DNA of 64,000 bases from Candidatus Baltobacteraceae bacterium (GCA_036489885.1 DASXEW010000003.1:1178001-1242000), one strand, 5' to 3'. Positions 44,559 through 54,178 are shown, numbered from the stretch's first letter. A program made the numbers and translations. Notes: generated by a model not told the origin, from the letters alone.

Positions 44559-45532
44559 AGGCGTTGAAAGTCTCTTGCGTCCTCGCATGTCTGGCTCTGA
44601 TACTTGCGCTGCATCCGGCGCGGCCGCTAGCAGCCGAGACAGCTCCCGCGCACGTCGCGATTGCATATCAGCCCGGCCTCGGTTATGCGCCGCTGCTGAT
44701 CATCAAGCAGAACAAATGGATCGAGAAAGATTTTCCCGGCACAACGGTTGAGTGGCGCGAGCTCTCGAATGGCGCAACGATCCGCGACGGCATCATCTCC
44801 AACACGCTCCAAGTCGGAGTCGTCGGCACTGCGCCGTGGATCGTGGGTTGGGCGCGTGGCGTGCCGTGGAAGCTTCTCGCTTGCGCATCGAACATGGACA
44901 TGTGGCTCAACGTGATGGACCCGAACATCAAGAGCCTCAAAGATCTCAAAGCCGGCGACCAAATCGCGCTGCCTGCGCCGGATTCGATTCAAGCCTTTGC
45001 GCTACGCAAAGGTGCGCAAGAGATTCTCGGCAACGCGCACGCGCTCGATACCAACATGGTGGCGATGGCGCATCCGCTGGGATTGCAAGCGCTCGTCTCC
45101 CATCAAGTCGTGGGACACTTGACCGCGCCTCCGTTTGAGTACGAAGAGATCGACCGGGGCGCGCACACGATTTTCAACACGCACGACGTCATGGGCGACA
45201 CCTGCTTCACGGCCGTTACGATGCCGACGGCATTCGCAAGTCAGTATCCGGCGTTCACGGCGAAACTGCTCGGATACATGCAGCAGGCCGACAAGATGCT
45301 GAAATCGAGTCCGGCCGACGCCGCGAAATACATCGCGGACGCCGAGAGCAAGCCGGATCTTGCGGCGCAGTACAGAGCCTGGCTCGGACGTCCCGGCATC
45401 GCTTACACCGTTACGCCCAGTGGTTTCTTGAAGTATGCGACGTTCATGAAGCAGATCGGAAGCATCGACAAGGTTCCATCCGATATCAAGGAACTCGAGT
45501 TTCCCGCTCTTGCGCCGCTCGGCGGGAGCTGA
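44555..45532 (+). CDS. Taurine/nitrate/thiamine-type (NMT1/SsuA) ABC binding protein
   Basis: 325 residues with a Sec signal (ending PLAAETA). Type II periplasmic-binding fold: VAIAYQPGLGYAPLLIIKQNKWIEKDFPG, then GATIRDGIISNTLQVGVVGTAPWIVGWARG, as in TauA/SsuA-like proteins. Ligand unknown; could be a sulfonate, carboxylate or precursor compound. No permease or ATPase is adjacent, but a SsuC/TauC-type permease gene lies at the right edge of the window. ATGA overlap with the regulator gene. Confidence 0.85.
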   Translation: MKALKVSCVLACLALILALHPARPLAAETAPAHVAIAYQPGLGYAPLLIIKQNKWIEKDFPGTTVEWRELSNGATIRDGIISNTLQVGVVGTAPWIVGWARGVPWKLLACASNMDMWLNVMDPNIKSLKDLKAGDQIALPAPDSIQAFALRKGAQEILGNAHALDTNMVAMAHPLGLQALVSHQVVGHLTAPPFEYEEIDRGAHTIFNTHDVMGDTCFTAVTMPTAFASQYPAFTAKLLGYMQQADKMLKSSPADAAKYIADAESKPDLAAQYRAWLGRPGIAYTVTPSGFLKYATFMKQIGSIDKVPSDIKELEFPALAPLGGS

Positions 45533-45545
45533 TAGGAGAAGCACA

Positions 45546-46943
45546 ATGGCAGTCGCGACATCACAGAAGCATGCGGTGACCAACCCCTCGACGCTCGAGC
45601 ACGTCGGTGAAGTCGAGTTTTCGTCGGTCGGCGACGTCGCGCGCAAAGTCGTTCGTGCGAACGAAGCGTTTGCGAAATGGCGCAGCACGCCGTTCACCGA
45701 GCGCGCAGCTATCCTGCGCAAGACGGCGGAGTCGCTGCGCAAGTTCAAATCCGAAATCGCCGCGACGCTGACGCGCGAACAAGGCAAGCCGGTCAAGGAA
45801 GCCGCGATCGAAGTCGAGCGCACCGCGGACACCTTCGATCTCTATGCCGGCGACGACATGGGTGCGCTTGTCGACTCGGTTGAGCTGCCCGGCAAAACCG
45901 CGCGCGTCGTGCGCCGTCCGCTGGGCGCGTGCGCCGCAATCGTGCCGTGGAATTTTCCACTGACGCTGATGGCGAACAAGCTCGTTCCCGCGCTTGCGAC
46001 CGGCAACACGGTTGTCGTCAAGCCTGCGCCGACAACGCCGCTCGCAGCGCAGCGCTGCATCGAACTGCTGTATGAAGCCGGATTGCCCGAAGGCGTGGTC
46101 GAGATCGTCATCGGTGGCGCCGACGTCGGCGCGGCGTTGATCGAGCATCCATTGATTCGCAAAGTTTCGTTCACGGGCTCGACCACGACCGGCAAAGCGA
46201 TCATGGCGCTGGCGGCCAAAGGCCTCAAGCGTCTCACGCTCGAGCTGGGCGGCAACGACGCGATGATTGTCTGTGAAGACGCCGACATCGTCGGTGCGGC
46301 GCGTGCGGCCGCGGTCGGCCGATTCTTCAACGCCGGTCAAGCCTGCATCGCAACGAAGCGCATCTACGTTCATCGCTCGAAATACGACGAGTTCGTCGAG
46401 CGTGTCAGCGAGCGCGCCGCGAAGCTTCCCGTCGGCGACGGCTTCGATTCGAACGTGCGCATGGGACCGCTGCATTCGCAACCGCAGCGCGAAAGCGTCG
46501 AAGGTTTCGTGCGCGACGCGCTCGAGCACGGCGCAAAGGCCACATCGGGCGGCAAGCGCTCCGATAAAGGCAAAGGCTACTTCTTCGAGCCGACCGTGCT
46601 CGTGGGCGTTCGCGACGACGCGCGTCTCATTCGCGAGGAATGCTTCGGCCCGGTGCTTCCGGTGATGGCGTTCGATTCGATCGACGAGGCCTTCGCGCGC
46701 GCGAATGCGACCGTGTTCGGTCTGGGCTCATCGATCTGGACGAACGATGCTGCCTTGCAAGAGCGCGCGGTGCGCGAACTGGACGCAGGCTACACGTGGA
46801 TCAACGACATCGCGACGGACTACGACCGGTTGCCGTTCGGCGGCGTAAAGGAGAGCGGTTTTGGTAAAGAACGTGGCACCGAAGTTCTCAATGAATACCT
46901 CGAGCTCAAATCCGTCGTCGCAGGGGCGGCCGGACATGGCTGA
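45546..46943 (+). CDS. NAD(P)-dependent aldehyde dehydrogenase
   Basis: 465 residues from an ATG with an AGGAG site. Motifs: VPWNFPLTL, cofactor site FTGSTTTGKAIM, general-base Glu in LELGGNDAM, nucleophile Cys in NAGQACIA, and CFGPVLPVM. Closest in type to succinate-semialdehyde and related dehydrogenases. It would oxidise an aldehyde of the pathway to an acid. It overlaps the ComA-like gene by 8 bases. Confidence 0.92.
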   Translation: MAVATSQKHAVTNPSTLEHVGEVEFSSVGDVARKVVRANEAFAKWRSTPFTERAAILRKTAESLRKFKSEIAATLTREQGKPVKEAAIEVERTADTFDLYAGDDMGALVDSVELPGKTARVVRRPLGACAAIVPWNFPLTLMANKLVPALATGNTVVVKPAPTTPLAAQRCIELLYEAGLPEGVVEIVIGGADVGAALIEHPLIRKVSFTGSTTTGKAIMALAAKGLKRLTLELGGNDAMIVCEDADIVGAARAAAVGRFFNAGQACIATKRIYVHRSKYDEFVERVSERAAKLPVGDGFDSNVRMGPLHSQPQRESVEGFVRDALEHGAKATSGGKRSDKGKGYFFEPTVLVGVRDDARLIREECFGPVLPVMAFDSIDEAFARANATVFGLGSSIWTNDAALQERAVRELDAGYTWINDIATDYDRLPFGGVKESGFGKERGTEVLNEYLELKSVVAGAAGHG

Positions 46944-47751
46944 TCCCGCCTTCGGCTTCCTGAAAATCGGCCGTTATTCTTCGCAAAAGCCGCGCACGAC
47001 GGCGATGACGATCTGCATCGACGGCATGGACAGCGGCTTCATCTCGAACGCGCAGGTCACGTCGCTCGGTGATTTCGTAGCACCCTACATCGACTACGCG
47101 AAGCTGGGCTGGATGATCCCGCGCCTGACCTCGAAGAAGATGCTGGTCGAGAAGATCGCCGCATATCACGCGCAAAACATTCGCGTCTTCTTCGGCGGCA
47201 TGGCGATGGAAGTCGCGCTGATCCAGGGCAAAGCCGCCGAATACGTCGAGGCCTGCGCCGAGTACGGCGCCGACGCGATGGAAATCTCGGCCAGCGCCTC
47301 GTTCATCTCGGCGCGCGTTGCCGACGAATCGATTCGCCGCGCGAAATCTGCGGGACTCAAGGCCTTTCTCGAAATCGGCCGCAAAGGCGAAAACGCTGCG
47401 AATCCGACCGTCGACGACGTACGGCGGCAATTGGACAGAATGCTCGTGGCCGGCGGCGACGGACTCATCATCGAATCGGAACGCCTTGAATCAATGCATC
47501 ACGGCGGAACGCTCGAGGGTTTTCTCGAGGGTTGCGGTGATCTCGATCTGGCCAAGCTGATCTTCGAGCTGCCGTACGGCTTGCCGTTTCCGCAGCTGCA
47601 GCCGATTGCAACCCGGCTCTTCTCGGTGCTGGGCGGCGAGATCAACGTCGCGAACGTCGAGTTCGCGCACGTCATGGGGATCGCAACGATTCGAACCGGC
47701 ACGTGCTTCGGCGATCTCTTCGGCCTCGTTCCAACGGAGGTCACAGCGTGA
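46936..47751 (+). CDS. Phosphosulfolactate synthase (ComA)-like TIM-barrel protein
   Basis: 271 residues. ComA family marks: an N-terminal KPRTTAMTICIDGM, YIDYAKLGWMIPRLTSKKMLVEKIAAYHAQNIRVFFGG, ECAEYGADAMEIS-type strand and a C-terminal NVANVEFAHVMGIATIR (seen in parts). ComA joins sulfite to phosphoenolpyruvate in coenzyme M synthesis, but relatives in plants and bacteria (HSA32-like) have other or unknown roles. In this locus it may do a C-S or C-C bond reaction on the pathway acid. GTGA overlap with the next gene. Confidence 0.75.
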   Translation: MADPAFGFLKIGRYSSQKPRTTAMTICIDGMDSGFISNAQVTSLGDFVAPYIDYAKLGWMIPRLTSKKMLVEKIAAYHAQNIRVFFGGMAMEVALIQGKAAEYVEACAEYGADAMEISASASFISARVADESIRRAKSAGLKAFLEIGRKGENAANPTVDDVRRQLDRMLVAGGDGLIIESERLESMHHGGTLEGFLEGCGDLDLAKLIFELPYGLPFPQLQPIATRLFSVLGGEINVANVEFAHVMGIATIRTGTCFGDLFGLVPTEVTA

Positions 47752-48095
47752 CCGAGACGCTCGAATCCGGACGGCATTTACGCATCGGCGTCCTTGCCTT
47801 TTGGCTTTCGCGCGTCGCGGCCATCGCGTTGCTCGTACTGCTCCCGCTCAAGCTGTACTCGGGCTGGGTGCGCATCGGAAAAGTTCCCGGGCCACCGGGA
47901 CTGGCCGCACTGCATTCGGACGCAGTGCTCGATACGTTGCTCTTGCTCGCGCTCTTGACGCACGCGGCGCTTGGCGTTCGCGTGCTGTTGCTCGAGTTCG
48001 GCCTGAGCAAGAACGGCGACCGGCTCTTTTCGACCGTTGCCGTCTGCGCGGTCGTTTTGTTTGCGGCCGCGATTTACATAACGATCGCAGGTTAG
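47748..48095 (+). CDS. Fumarate reductase/succinate dehydrogenase-type membrane anchor
   Basis: 115 residues with three hydrophobic helices (FWLSRVAAIALLVLLPLKLYSG, LDTLLLLALLTHAALGVRVLLLEF, VAVCAVVLFAAAIYI). His in LLTHAALGVRVLL has the position of a heme b ligand in SdhC/FrdC proteins. It would anchor the FrdA/FrdB-like subunits encoded next and pass electrons to quinone. GTG start overlaps the ComA-like stop. Confidence 0.75.
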   Translation: MTETLESGRHLRIGVLAFWLSRVAAIALLVLLPLKLYSGWVRIGKVPGPPGLAALHSDAVLDTLLLLALLTHAALGVRVLLLEFGLSKNGDRLFSTVAVCAVVLFAAAIYITIAG

Positions 48096-48096
48096 C

Positions 48097-48762
48097 ATGG
48101 CGCACGCACGCATCGATCGGTTCGAAGCCGGACGGCGCTGGACGCAAGACTACGAGCTCGAGCTGCCTCCTCAAAGCACCGTCCTCGATTTGCTCTTCGA
48201 GATCCAGCAGCGCCTGGATCAAACGCTCTCGTTTCGCTATTCGTGCCGCAACTGGATGTGCGGAAGCTGCGGTATGCTCGTGAACGGCCGCGAGCAGCTT
48301 GCCTGCCGCACGCGTCTGGCCGATCTTGATGCGCCCGCCGTGCAGATCGCGCCGCTGCGCAATCTTCCGGTCGTCAAAGATCTGATCGTGGATCTCGCGC
48401 CGTTCTTCGAGAAGTGGAACGCGGTCGGCGTCGCCTTCCCGGATCAAAGCCAGAAGCCGATTGCGAATCCCCAGAAGACGCAGCAAACGATCGATGCGCA
48501 TTCCGACTGCATTACGTGCGGCTTGTGCTACTCCGCGTGCGACGTGCTCAGTCACGCCTCCGATTTTCTCGGTCCCGCCGCGCTCAACCGCGCATATACA
48601 CTGCAGCTCGATGCGCGCGACGTCGCGCACCAGAAGCGCGGCGCGACGATTGCTGCCGACGGCGGCGTCTTCCGCTGTCACTCGATGGGACAGTGCACGA
48701 ACGTTTGTCCCAAAGGCCTCGATCCGCTCGCCGCGATTGCGGCGCTCAAGCGAGGCGCGTGA
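48097..48762 (+). CDS. Fumarate reductase/succinate dehydrogenase-type iron-sulfur subunit
   Basis: 221 residues. The [2Fe-2S] ligands are in YSCRNWMCGSCGMLVN plus a later Cys (QLACRT); the [4Fe-4S]/[3Fe-4S] ligands are in CITCGLCYSAC and CHSMGQCTNVCPKGLDP. The usual CP after the first ferredoxin motif is CD here. It carries electrons between the flavoprotein and the membrane anchor. Stop and next start overlap (TGATG). Confidence 0.92.
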   Translation: MAHARIDRFEAGRRWTQDYELELPPQSTVLDLLFEIQQRLDQTLSFRYSCRNWMCGSCGMLVNGREQLACRTRLADLDAPAVQIAPLRNLPVVKDLIVDLAPFFEKWNAVGVAFPDQSQKPIANPQKTQQTIDAHSDCITCGLCYSACDVLSHASDFLGPAALNRAYTLQLDARDVAHQKRGATIAADGGVFRCHSMGQCTNVCPKGLDPLAAIAALKRGA

Positions 48763-50432
48763 TGGAAGAGCTCGAGACCGACATTCTCGTTCTCGGCAGC
48801 GGCGGCGCCGGCCTGATGGCCGCGCTCTACGCGCTGGATACGAATCCGAAGCTGAACGTCACGCTCGCGACCAAAGGCCTTTTCGGGAAGAGCGGCTGCA
48901 CGCGCATGGTCCAAGGCGGCTACAACGTCGTCCTCAGTCCGAACGATTCGACCGAGCGGCACTTTCAAGATACGATGCTTGGCGGACATTGGCTCAACAA
49001 TCACATCTTGGCGCGCACGCTGGTCGAAGATGCGCCGGTCGTCGTCCACGAGATGTGGGAAAAGGCCGGCGTGCGTTTCGCGCGCGACAAAGACGGCAAT
49101 CTGCACCAGAAAGGTCTGGCCGGACAAACCTTCGATCGCACGGTGCATCACGGCGATCTCACCGGCATCGAGATCGTCTCGCGCCTCTCGGAACAAGTCC
49201 GCGCGCGCGGAACGCGAATTCTCGAAGAGTGCCGTGCCGTCGATCTGCTCGTGGAAGACGGCGAAGTCTTCGGCGCCGTGCTTTTGCCGGCGCGCACCGG
49301 CGAGTTCATTGCCGTTCGCGCCAAGATCACGGTGCTTGCAACCGGCGGCTCGGCGCCGATCTTCAGTGTCTCGTCGGCCTCGCTCGAAAAGTGCGGCGAC
49401 GGCTACGCGCTTGCGTACCGCGCAGGCGCGACCTTGATGGACATGGAGATGAGCCAGTTTCATCCGACCGGACTGGTTGCACCCGGTTCGCGCTTCAACG
49501 GCAGCGTCATCGCTGAAGAGCTGCGCGCTGCCGGCGGCCATCTCTATAACTCCGAGAACGAACGCTTCATGGGCAAGTACAATCCGCGTTTTGAAAAAGC
49601 GACGCGCGACGAAGTCTCGCGTGGATGCTATTTCGAAATTGCGGCCGGACGCGGAACACCGAACGGCGGCGTGTGGCTCGACGTTTCGCATCTGGGTGCA
49701 AAAGCGGTCGAAGAGCTTTTCCCCGGCATGCTCGAGCGCTGCTTTTTGATCGGGCGTGATTTGCGTAAGGAGCCGATCGAAGTTTGCCCGACCTCGCACT
49801 TCGAGATGGGCGGCGTGCGCATCGATCGCGATTGTCATTCGGATTTGCCGGGCTTGCTCGTCGCGGGCGAAGACTCGGGCGGCGTTCACGGCGCAAACCG
49901 GCTGGGTGGAAACGGCGTTGCCGATTCAACCGTGTACGGCCGGCGCGCAGGTTTGCGCGCGGCGAATACCGCCCTGGAACGCCGCATGAAGAAGGTCGAT
50001 CCGTCGCGTTCAATTTCGGCGGCGCTTTCGCCATGGGAACGCACCGGCGGCGAGCAGCCGCAGGCGCTGCACGCCGAGTTTCGCGACGTGATGTGGACGA
50101 AGGTCGGCGTGGTTCGTGATGCCACGGCAATGAGCGAGGCAATCGACGCATTGCAAGCGTTGCAACAACGGATCGACCATGTATCAGTGACGGGTTCGCG
50201 TGCATACAATCTGACGTGGCAATCCGCGCTCGACGTCCGCAACGCCGTGACCGTCGGTCAAATGGTGGCCCAGTGTGCGCTCATCCGGCAAGAAAGCCGG
50301 GGCGCGCACTACCGGAGCGATTTTTCGAGTGAAGACCCGTCGTGGACGAAGAATCTCACGGTGCGGCTTGAAAGCGGTCAGATGCGTTTTGGCGAGCAAG
50401 AAGTCGTTCGGGAGCCGGCAGCCGCGCGATGA
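48762..50432 (+). CDS. Fumarate reductase/succinate dehydrogenase-type flavoprotein
   Basis: 556 residues. FAD dinucleotide motif LGSGGAGL (residues 11-18), MEMSQFHPTGL, HFEMGGV and GANRLGGNG are present, with an Arg-rich ATRDEVSRG segment at the active site. Where SdhA/FrdA carry the covalent-FAD His (SHT), this has Cys46 (SGCT), so FAD is probably non-covalent. It is expected to oxidise a succinate-like, possibly alkyl-substituted, dicarboxylate or reduce the matching enoate. Part of the FrdCBA-like operon. Confidence 0.9.
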   Translation: MEELETDILVLGSGGAGLMAALYALDTNPKLNVTLATKGLFGKSGCTRMVQGGYNVVLSPNDSTERHFQDTMLGGHWLNNHILARTLVEDAPVVVHEMWEKAGVRFARDKDGNLHQKGLAGQTFDRTVHHGDLTGIEIVSRLSEQVRARGTRILEECRAVDLLVEDGEVFGAVLLPARTGEFIAVRAKITVLATGGSAPIFSVSSASLEKCGDGYALAYRAGATLMDMEMSQFHPTGLVAPGSRFNGSVIAEELRAAGGHLYNSENERFMGKYNPRFEKATRDEVSRGCYFEIAAGRGTPNGGVWLDVSHLGAKAVEELFPGMLERCFLIGRDLRKEPIEVCPTSHFEMGGVRIDRDCHSDLPGLLVAGEDSGGVHGANRLGGNGVADSTVYGRRAGLRAANTALERRMKKVDPSRSISAALSPWERTGGEQPQALHAEFRDVMWTKVGVVRDATAMSEAIDALQALQQRIDHVSVTGSRAYNLTWQSALDVRNAVTVGQMVAQCALIRQESRGAHYRSDFSSEDPSWTKNLTVRLESGQMRFGEQEVVREPAAAR

Positions 50433-51949
50433 ACCGCGCTGCGGGCGTCTCGCCGCTTAGCGGCGTCCGCTATTGGGCGCGTCTCGACCCGTCGCGCGAG
50501 GCGATCGTCGACGGCGGCGTGCGGCTAACATACGCGGACCTGCTCGCGCGAGTTGACGCGACCGCTGCGTACTTTCAATCACGCGGCGCGCGACGCGGAA
50601 GCATCATCGGGATGTCGCTCCGCAACACGCTCGATGCGCTCGTCATTCCGCTCGCGGCAGCCGCGCTCGGCGCGCAAATCTCGCCGGTCAACTTCCGGCT
50701 GAAGGCGCGCGAGCTCGGCAACATCGCTGCGCACCTGAACGCAACGGTCTTCGTGTACGGCGACGACCTTGCCGATGAGATGCAGCGCGCAAACCTGAAC
50801 ACGAAGCCCGCGTTCGTTGCGCACGCCGACTTCGAGGTTGAGCTGCAGGCGTTCGAAGGCAAGCGCGCGGGCGACGGCTTTGCGACGCCCGCCGATGCCT
50901 TCACGCTGATGTGGACGTCAGGGACGCGCGGTCTGCCGAAGCCGTGCCGCGGCTCGCTCGCTGCGCGCATGAATTGGATCGCAACCTTTCCGTTTGTGTA
51001 CGGCGTGCGTCCGCACGACAACTATCTGGCCGTGATGCCGGTCGTGCACTCTGCCGGGATGACGTTTGCGCTCGCCTATCTGAACTTCGGCGGCACGGTG
51101 TTTCTGTGCGCGCATTTCGATGCGTGCGAGACCTGGCGCCTGATTCGCGAGGAGAAGATCGACGCGGGCATGTTCGTGCCGTCGATGCTGCAGATGTTGA
51201 TCGAGGAGGATCCGTCTCCCGAAACTCCGGTGCCCGAAACGTTCCGCACGATGATCACGGCAGGTTCGCGCATCCGTCCCGCACTGCACGCGCAAGTCCT
51301 CGAGCGTTTTCCGAACCGGCTTTTCACGTATTACGGCTCGACCGAAAGTCCGAGCATGACCGTCTTACGTCCGCACGAGCAAGCCGCGTATCCCGAGTCG
51401 GTCGGCCGTCCGTATTTCGGCGTCGAGCTGCAAGTGCGCAATCCCCGCATGCTGCCGGATTATCCCGTGCGCGTCGGCGACATCGTTGCGCGCAATCCGT
51501 ATGCGATGGATTCGTACGCCGTCGAAGGCGTCCCGATCCCGGTTTCGCGCGACGGCTGGATCGAAACCGGCGACATCGGCTATTTCAACGAGGACGGACT
51601 CTTGCACGTGTTCGGACGTGCAGCCGACGTCATCATCAGCGGCGGTCTCAACATCAGCTTGCCTGAAGTCGAGCGCGTCATCGCTGCGCACCCACTAGTG
51701 AAAGAGGTGGCCGTCGTCGGCATCGAGGACGAACGCTGGGGCGAGCTGCCCGCAGCCGCGATCGTCCCGATCGACGCGCGCGATGCCAACCGCATCATCG
51801 AAGCCATCGATGCCCATTGCCGCAGCGAGCTGGCAGGCTACAAGCGCCCGCGACACATCATCACGCTCGCGGAGCTGCCGCGCACGGCCTCAGGCAAAGC
51901 TTCGGTTTCCGAGATTCGCACGCTAATCGCCGTACGGGTGCAAGCATGA
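50429..51949 (+). CDS. AMP-forming acyl-CoA ligase
   Basis: 506 residues. Phosphate loop MWTSGTRGLPKPCRG, YYGSTESPS (A5), WIETGDIGYFNEDG (A7), FGRAADVIISGGLNISLPEVE (A8) and the catalytic Lys in PRTASGKAS (A10). It activates a carboxylic acid to its CoA thioester. The substrate is likely the pathway acid or a product of it. ATGA overlaps on both sides place it firmly in the operon. Confidence 0.92.
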   Translation: MNRAAGVSPLSGVRYWARLDPSREAIVDGGVRLTYADLLARVDATAAYFQSRGARRGSIIGMSLRNTLDALVIPLAAAALGAQISPVNFRLKARELGNIAAHLNATVFVYGDDLADEMQRANLNTKPAFVAHADFEVELQAFEGKRAGDGFATPADAFTLMWTSGTRGLPKPCRGSLAARMNWIATFPFVYGVRPHDNYLAVMPVVHSAGMTFALAYLNFGGTVFLCAHFDACETWRLIREEKIDAGMFVPSMLQMLIEEDPSPETPVPETFRTMITAGSRIRPALHAQVLERFPNRLFTYYGSTESPSMTVLRPHEQAAYPESVGRPYFGVELQVRNPRMLPDYPVRVGDIVARNPYAMDSYAVEGVPIPVSRDGWIETGDIGYFNEDGLLHVFGRAADVIISGGLNISLPEVERVIAAHPLVKEVAVVGIEDERWGELPAAAIVPIDARDANRIIEAIDAHCRSELAGYKRPRHIITLAELPRTASGKASVSEIRTLIAVRVQA

Positions 51950-52680
51950 GCGAGCACGTCACGTACGCAACGCGCGAAAAAACTGCAATTCTCACCCTGA
52001 ACCGCGCGGACAAGATGAATGCGCTCACGCCGGAGATGCGCGGCGCGCTGCTCGAGTATCTTGCGCAAGCCGAGACCGATGCAAATGTCGCGGCGATCAT
52101 CTTGCGTGCCGAGGGCGAGCGCGCGTTTTGCGCCGGCGCAGACTTGAGCGAGCTGAAAACGCGCACCTGGAAAACGGAGATGAGCGACGCCGCCAAGCTG
52201 CGGCGCGCATTGCCGCGCACGCTCGAAGAGATGGGCAAGCCCGTCATTGCAGCACTGCACGGTTACGTTCTCGGCGCGGGCCTCGAGGTTGCGATGGCGT
52301 GCACGATTCGTGTCGCGGCCGATACGGCGACCTTCGGCTTACCGGAGCTCAAGCACGGCGTCGTCCCGGGCAGCGGCGGCACGCAGCGCTTGCCGCGTCT
52401 CGTCGGAATGAGCTTTGCGATGGACATGATGCTCACGGGACGCTCGCTCGACGCGCAAACCGCGCTCAGCGTCGGGCTCGTGAGCCGGGTCGTACCCGCC
52501 GCGCGATTGCTCGATGAAGCGCACGCGGTTGCCGAAACGATTGCGAAGCTCGATCCGTTTGCGGTGAAAGCCGCCAAAGCCGCGACGCTGCGTTCGTTCC
52601 GCCGCGACCTCGACTCCGATATCGAAGAAGAACGCCGCTGGTTCGCGCTTTGTCTCGTGGAGAAAGAGTCGCAGAAGTGA
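51946..52680 (+). CDS. Enoyl-CoA hydratase/isomerase (crotonase family)
   Basis: 244 residues. Oxyanion loop AFCAGADLSEL, and both hydratase glutamates appear to be kept: GYVLGAGLEVAMAC and FGLPELKHGVVPGSGGTQRLPRLVG. This supports true hydration of an enoyl-CoA rather than only isomerisation. It probably acts after the ligase on an unsaturated acyl-CoA. ATGA overlap with the ligase and GTGA with the next gene. Confidence 0.92.
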   Translation: MSEHVTYATREKTAILTLNRADKMNALTPEMRGALLEYLAQAETDANVAAIILRAEGERAFCAGADLSELKTRTWKTEMSDAAKLRRALPRTLEEMGKPVIAALHGYVLGAGLEVAMACTIRVAADTATFGLPELKHGVVPGSGGTQRLPRLVGMSFAMDMMLTGRSLDAQTALSVGLVSRVVPAARLLDEAHAVAETIAKLDPFAVKAAKAATLRSFRRDLDSDIEEERRWFALCLVEKESQK

Positions 52681-53759
52681 TCGCGGTCGATCGGATCGAG
52701 CAACTCCGGGCGTGGCGTCTCTCGTTGCCGCTCACGCGGCCCTATCATCTCTCGCTCGGTGCGATCGAGGCGTTCGATACGATTCTCATCGAAGCGAGCG
52801 ACGGACGCCACTCAGGAGTTGGGGAAGCGACGTATCTCACCGGGTACACCGACGAAACGGTCGACGCGGCTTGGGAAAGCGTCAAAGAATTATCTGCGCT
52901 CGTCGCCGGCAAGACCGCTACTGCAGCGCGCGCCCGTCTGGGAGATCTGCTTTCGAGCGCACCGTTCACGGTGACGGCGTTCGTTACGGCGCTCGACATG
53001 CTCGAAGAGAAGCCGCTCCTGCGCGTGGACGAGCTCACGCGCGTGCCGCTGCTCACGCTGCTCCAAGCCGAGACCGGCGCCGAGATCGAAACGGAGATCG
53101 CGGCTGCGATCGAGCGCGGCTTTTCAACCCTGAAAATCAAAGTTGGTTTCGACGCCGATGTGGATCTGGGCCGCGTCGCGACGATTCAGCGCATCAATCG
53201 TGGACGCTGCGCATTGCGTCTCGACGCCAATCAAGGTTATACGCGCGAGGATGCGATTCGGTTTTCCACGTCGCTCGATCCCGATGCGATCGAGCTTTTC
53301 GAACAGCCCTGCGATAAAAGCGATTGGGACTCTGCCGTCGCGGTTGCGCGCGTTTCGAACGTCCCGATGATGCTCGACGAATCGATCTACGGTGCTGCCG
53401 ACATCGAACGCGTCGCGCAGCTCGATGCGGCGCGCTACGTCAAGCTCAAGCTCATGAAAGCCGGCTCGGTCGACACCTTAGCGCGCGATCTCGCGAAGAT
53501 ACGCGCGCTGGGTATGGAGCCCGTGCTCGGCAACGGTGTTGCCTGCGACGTGAGCAACTGGATGGAAGCCTGCGTCGCGCGCGGCCTCGTAACGAACGCT
53601 TTGGAATCGAACGGATTCCTCAAACCTCGCCGTTCGTATTTGAAAACGCCGCTACTGTTCGAGCGCGGTGCGATCGTCTTGGAACCGAACTGGACACCCC
53701 AGCTCGACATGGATGCCGTTCAAGCGCAAGTCCAGGCACATACGGAATGCCGGGCCTAG
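52677..53759 (+). CDS. Enolase-superfamily enzyme (MLE/dipeptide-epimerase-like)
   Basis: 360 residues from a GTG overlapping the hydratase stop. Capping domain, then barrel with LKIKVGF (K-x-K), metal ligands in [17 protein letters not shown] and MLDES, and the opposite base in KLKLMKAG. This is the muconate-lactonising subgroup, near dipeptide epimerases and o-succinylbenzoate synthase, not the methylaspartate ammonia-lyase group that partners glutamate mutase in the classical pathway. Possible reactions are racemisation, cycloisomerisation or dehydration. Confidence 0.85.
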   Translation: MIAVDRIEQLRAWRLSLPLTRPYHLSLGAIEAFDTILIEASDGRHSGVGEATYLTGYTDETVDAAWESVKELSALVAGKTATAARARLGDLLSSAPFTVTAFVTALDMLEEKPLLRVDELTRVPLLTLLQAETGAEIETEIAAAIERGFSTLKIKVGFDADVDLGRVATIQRINRGRCALRLDANQGYTREDAIRFSTSLDPDAIELFEQPCDKSDWDSAVAVARVSNVPMMLDESIYGAADIERVAQLDAARYVKLKLMKAGSVDTLARDLAKIRALGMEPVLGNGVACDVSNWMEACVARGLVTNALESNGFLKPRRSYLKTPLLFERGAIVLEPNWTPQLDMDAVQAQVQAHTECRA

Positions 53760-54178
53760 GCCGCACGCTCGTCACCGGAGTTATCGGATCCGACACGCAC
53801 ATCGTCGGGAATCGCATTCTCACGATGGCGCTCGAGGAGGCCGGCTATAAAGTCGTCTCGCTCGGTGCGTTGACGCCGGCCGGGGAATTCATCGCAGCGG
53901 CGGTCGAGACGAATGCCGACGCAATCCTCGTCAGCTCGCTCTACGGTCAGGGAGAGCTCGATTGCCGCGGCTTTCGCGAATTGTGCATCGAAGCCGGATT
54001 GCAAGATATCCTCATCTACGTCGGCGGAAATCTCGTGGTCGGCAAGCAGCCGTGGGAAGAAGTCGAGCAACGTTTTCTCGCAATGGGCTTCGATCGCGCG
54101 TTCCCGCCCGGCACGCGAACCGAAGACGTCGTTGCGATTCTTGCACAAGATTTCACCGCACGGGAAAAAGTCGGATGA
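53747..54178 (+). CDS. Glutamate mutase S-like B12-binding subunit, copy 2
   Basis: 143 residues. Very close to the canonical Glm[16 protein letters not shown] carries the D-x-H-x-x-G ligand (D16, H18, G21), followed by [33 protein letters not shown] and FPPGT. Binds adenosylcobalamin. The ATG overlaps the end of the enolase-type gene by 13 bases. Followed by the L-like and second E-like genes, the usual S-L-E order. Confidence 0.93.
   Translation: MPGLGRTLVTGVIGSDTHIVGNRILTMALEEAGYKVVSLGALTPAGEFIAAAVETNADAILVSSLYGQGELDCRGFRELCIEAGLQDILIYVGGNLVVGKQPWEEVEQRFLAMGFDRAFPPGTRTEDVVAILAQDFTAREKVG

Noticed and set aside
48678-49889. Long antisense open frame (403 codons) over the FrdA-like gene
   Set aside because: It mirrors the codon bias of the sense gene, has no recognisable motif and would overlap three well-supported genes.
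52677-53759. Methylaspartate ammonia-lyase as the enolase-superfamily enzyme
   Set aside because: The K-x-K, DANQG, EQP, DES and KLKLMKAG motifs are those of the MLE/dipeptide-epimerase subgroup, and the length (360) is short for that lyase.
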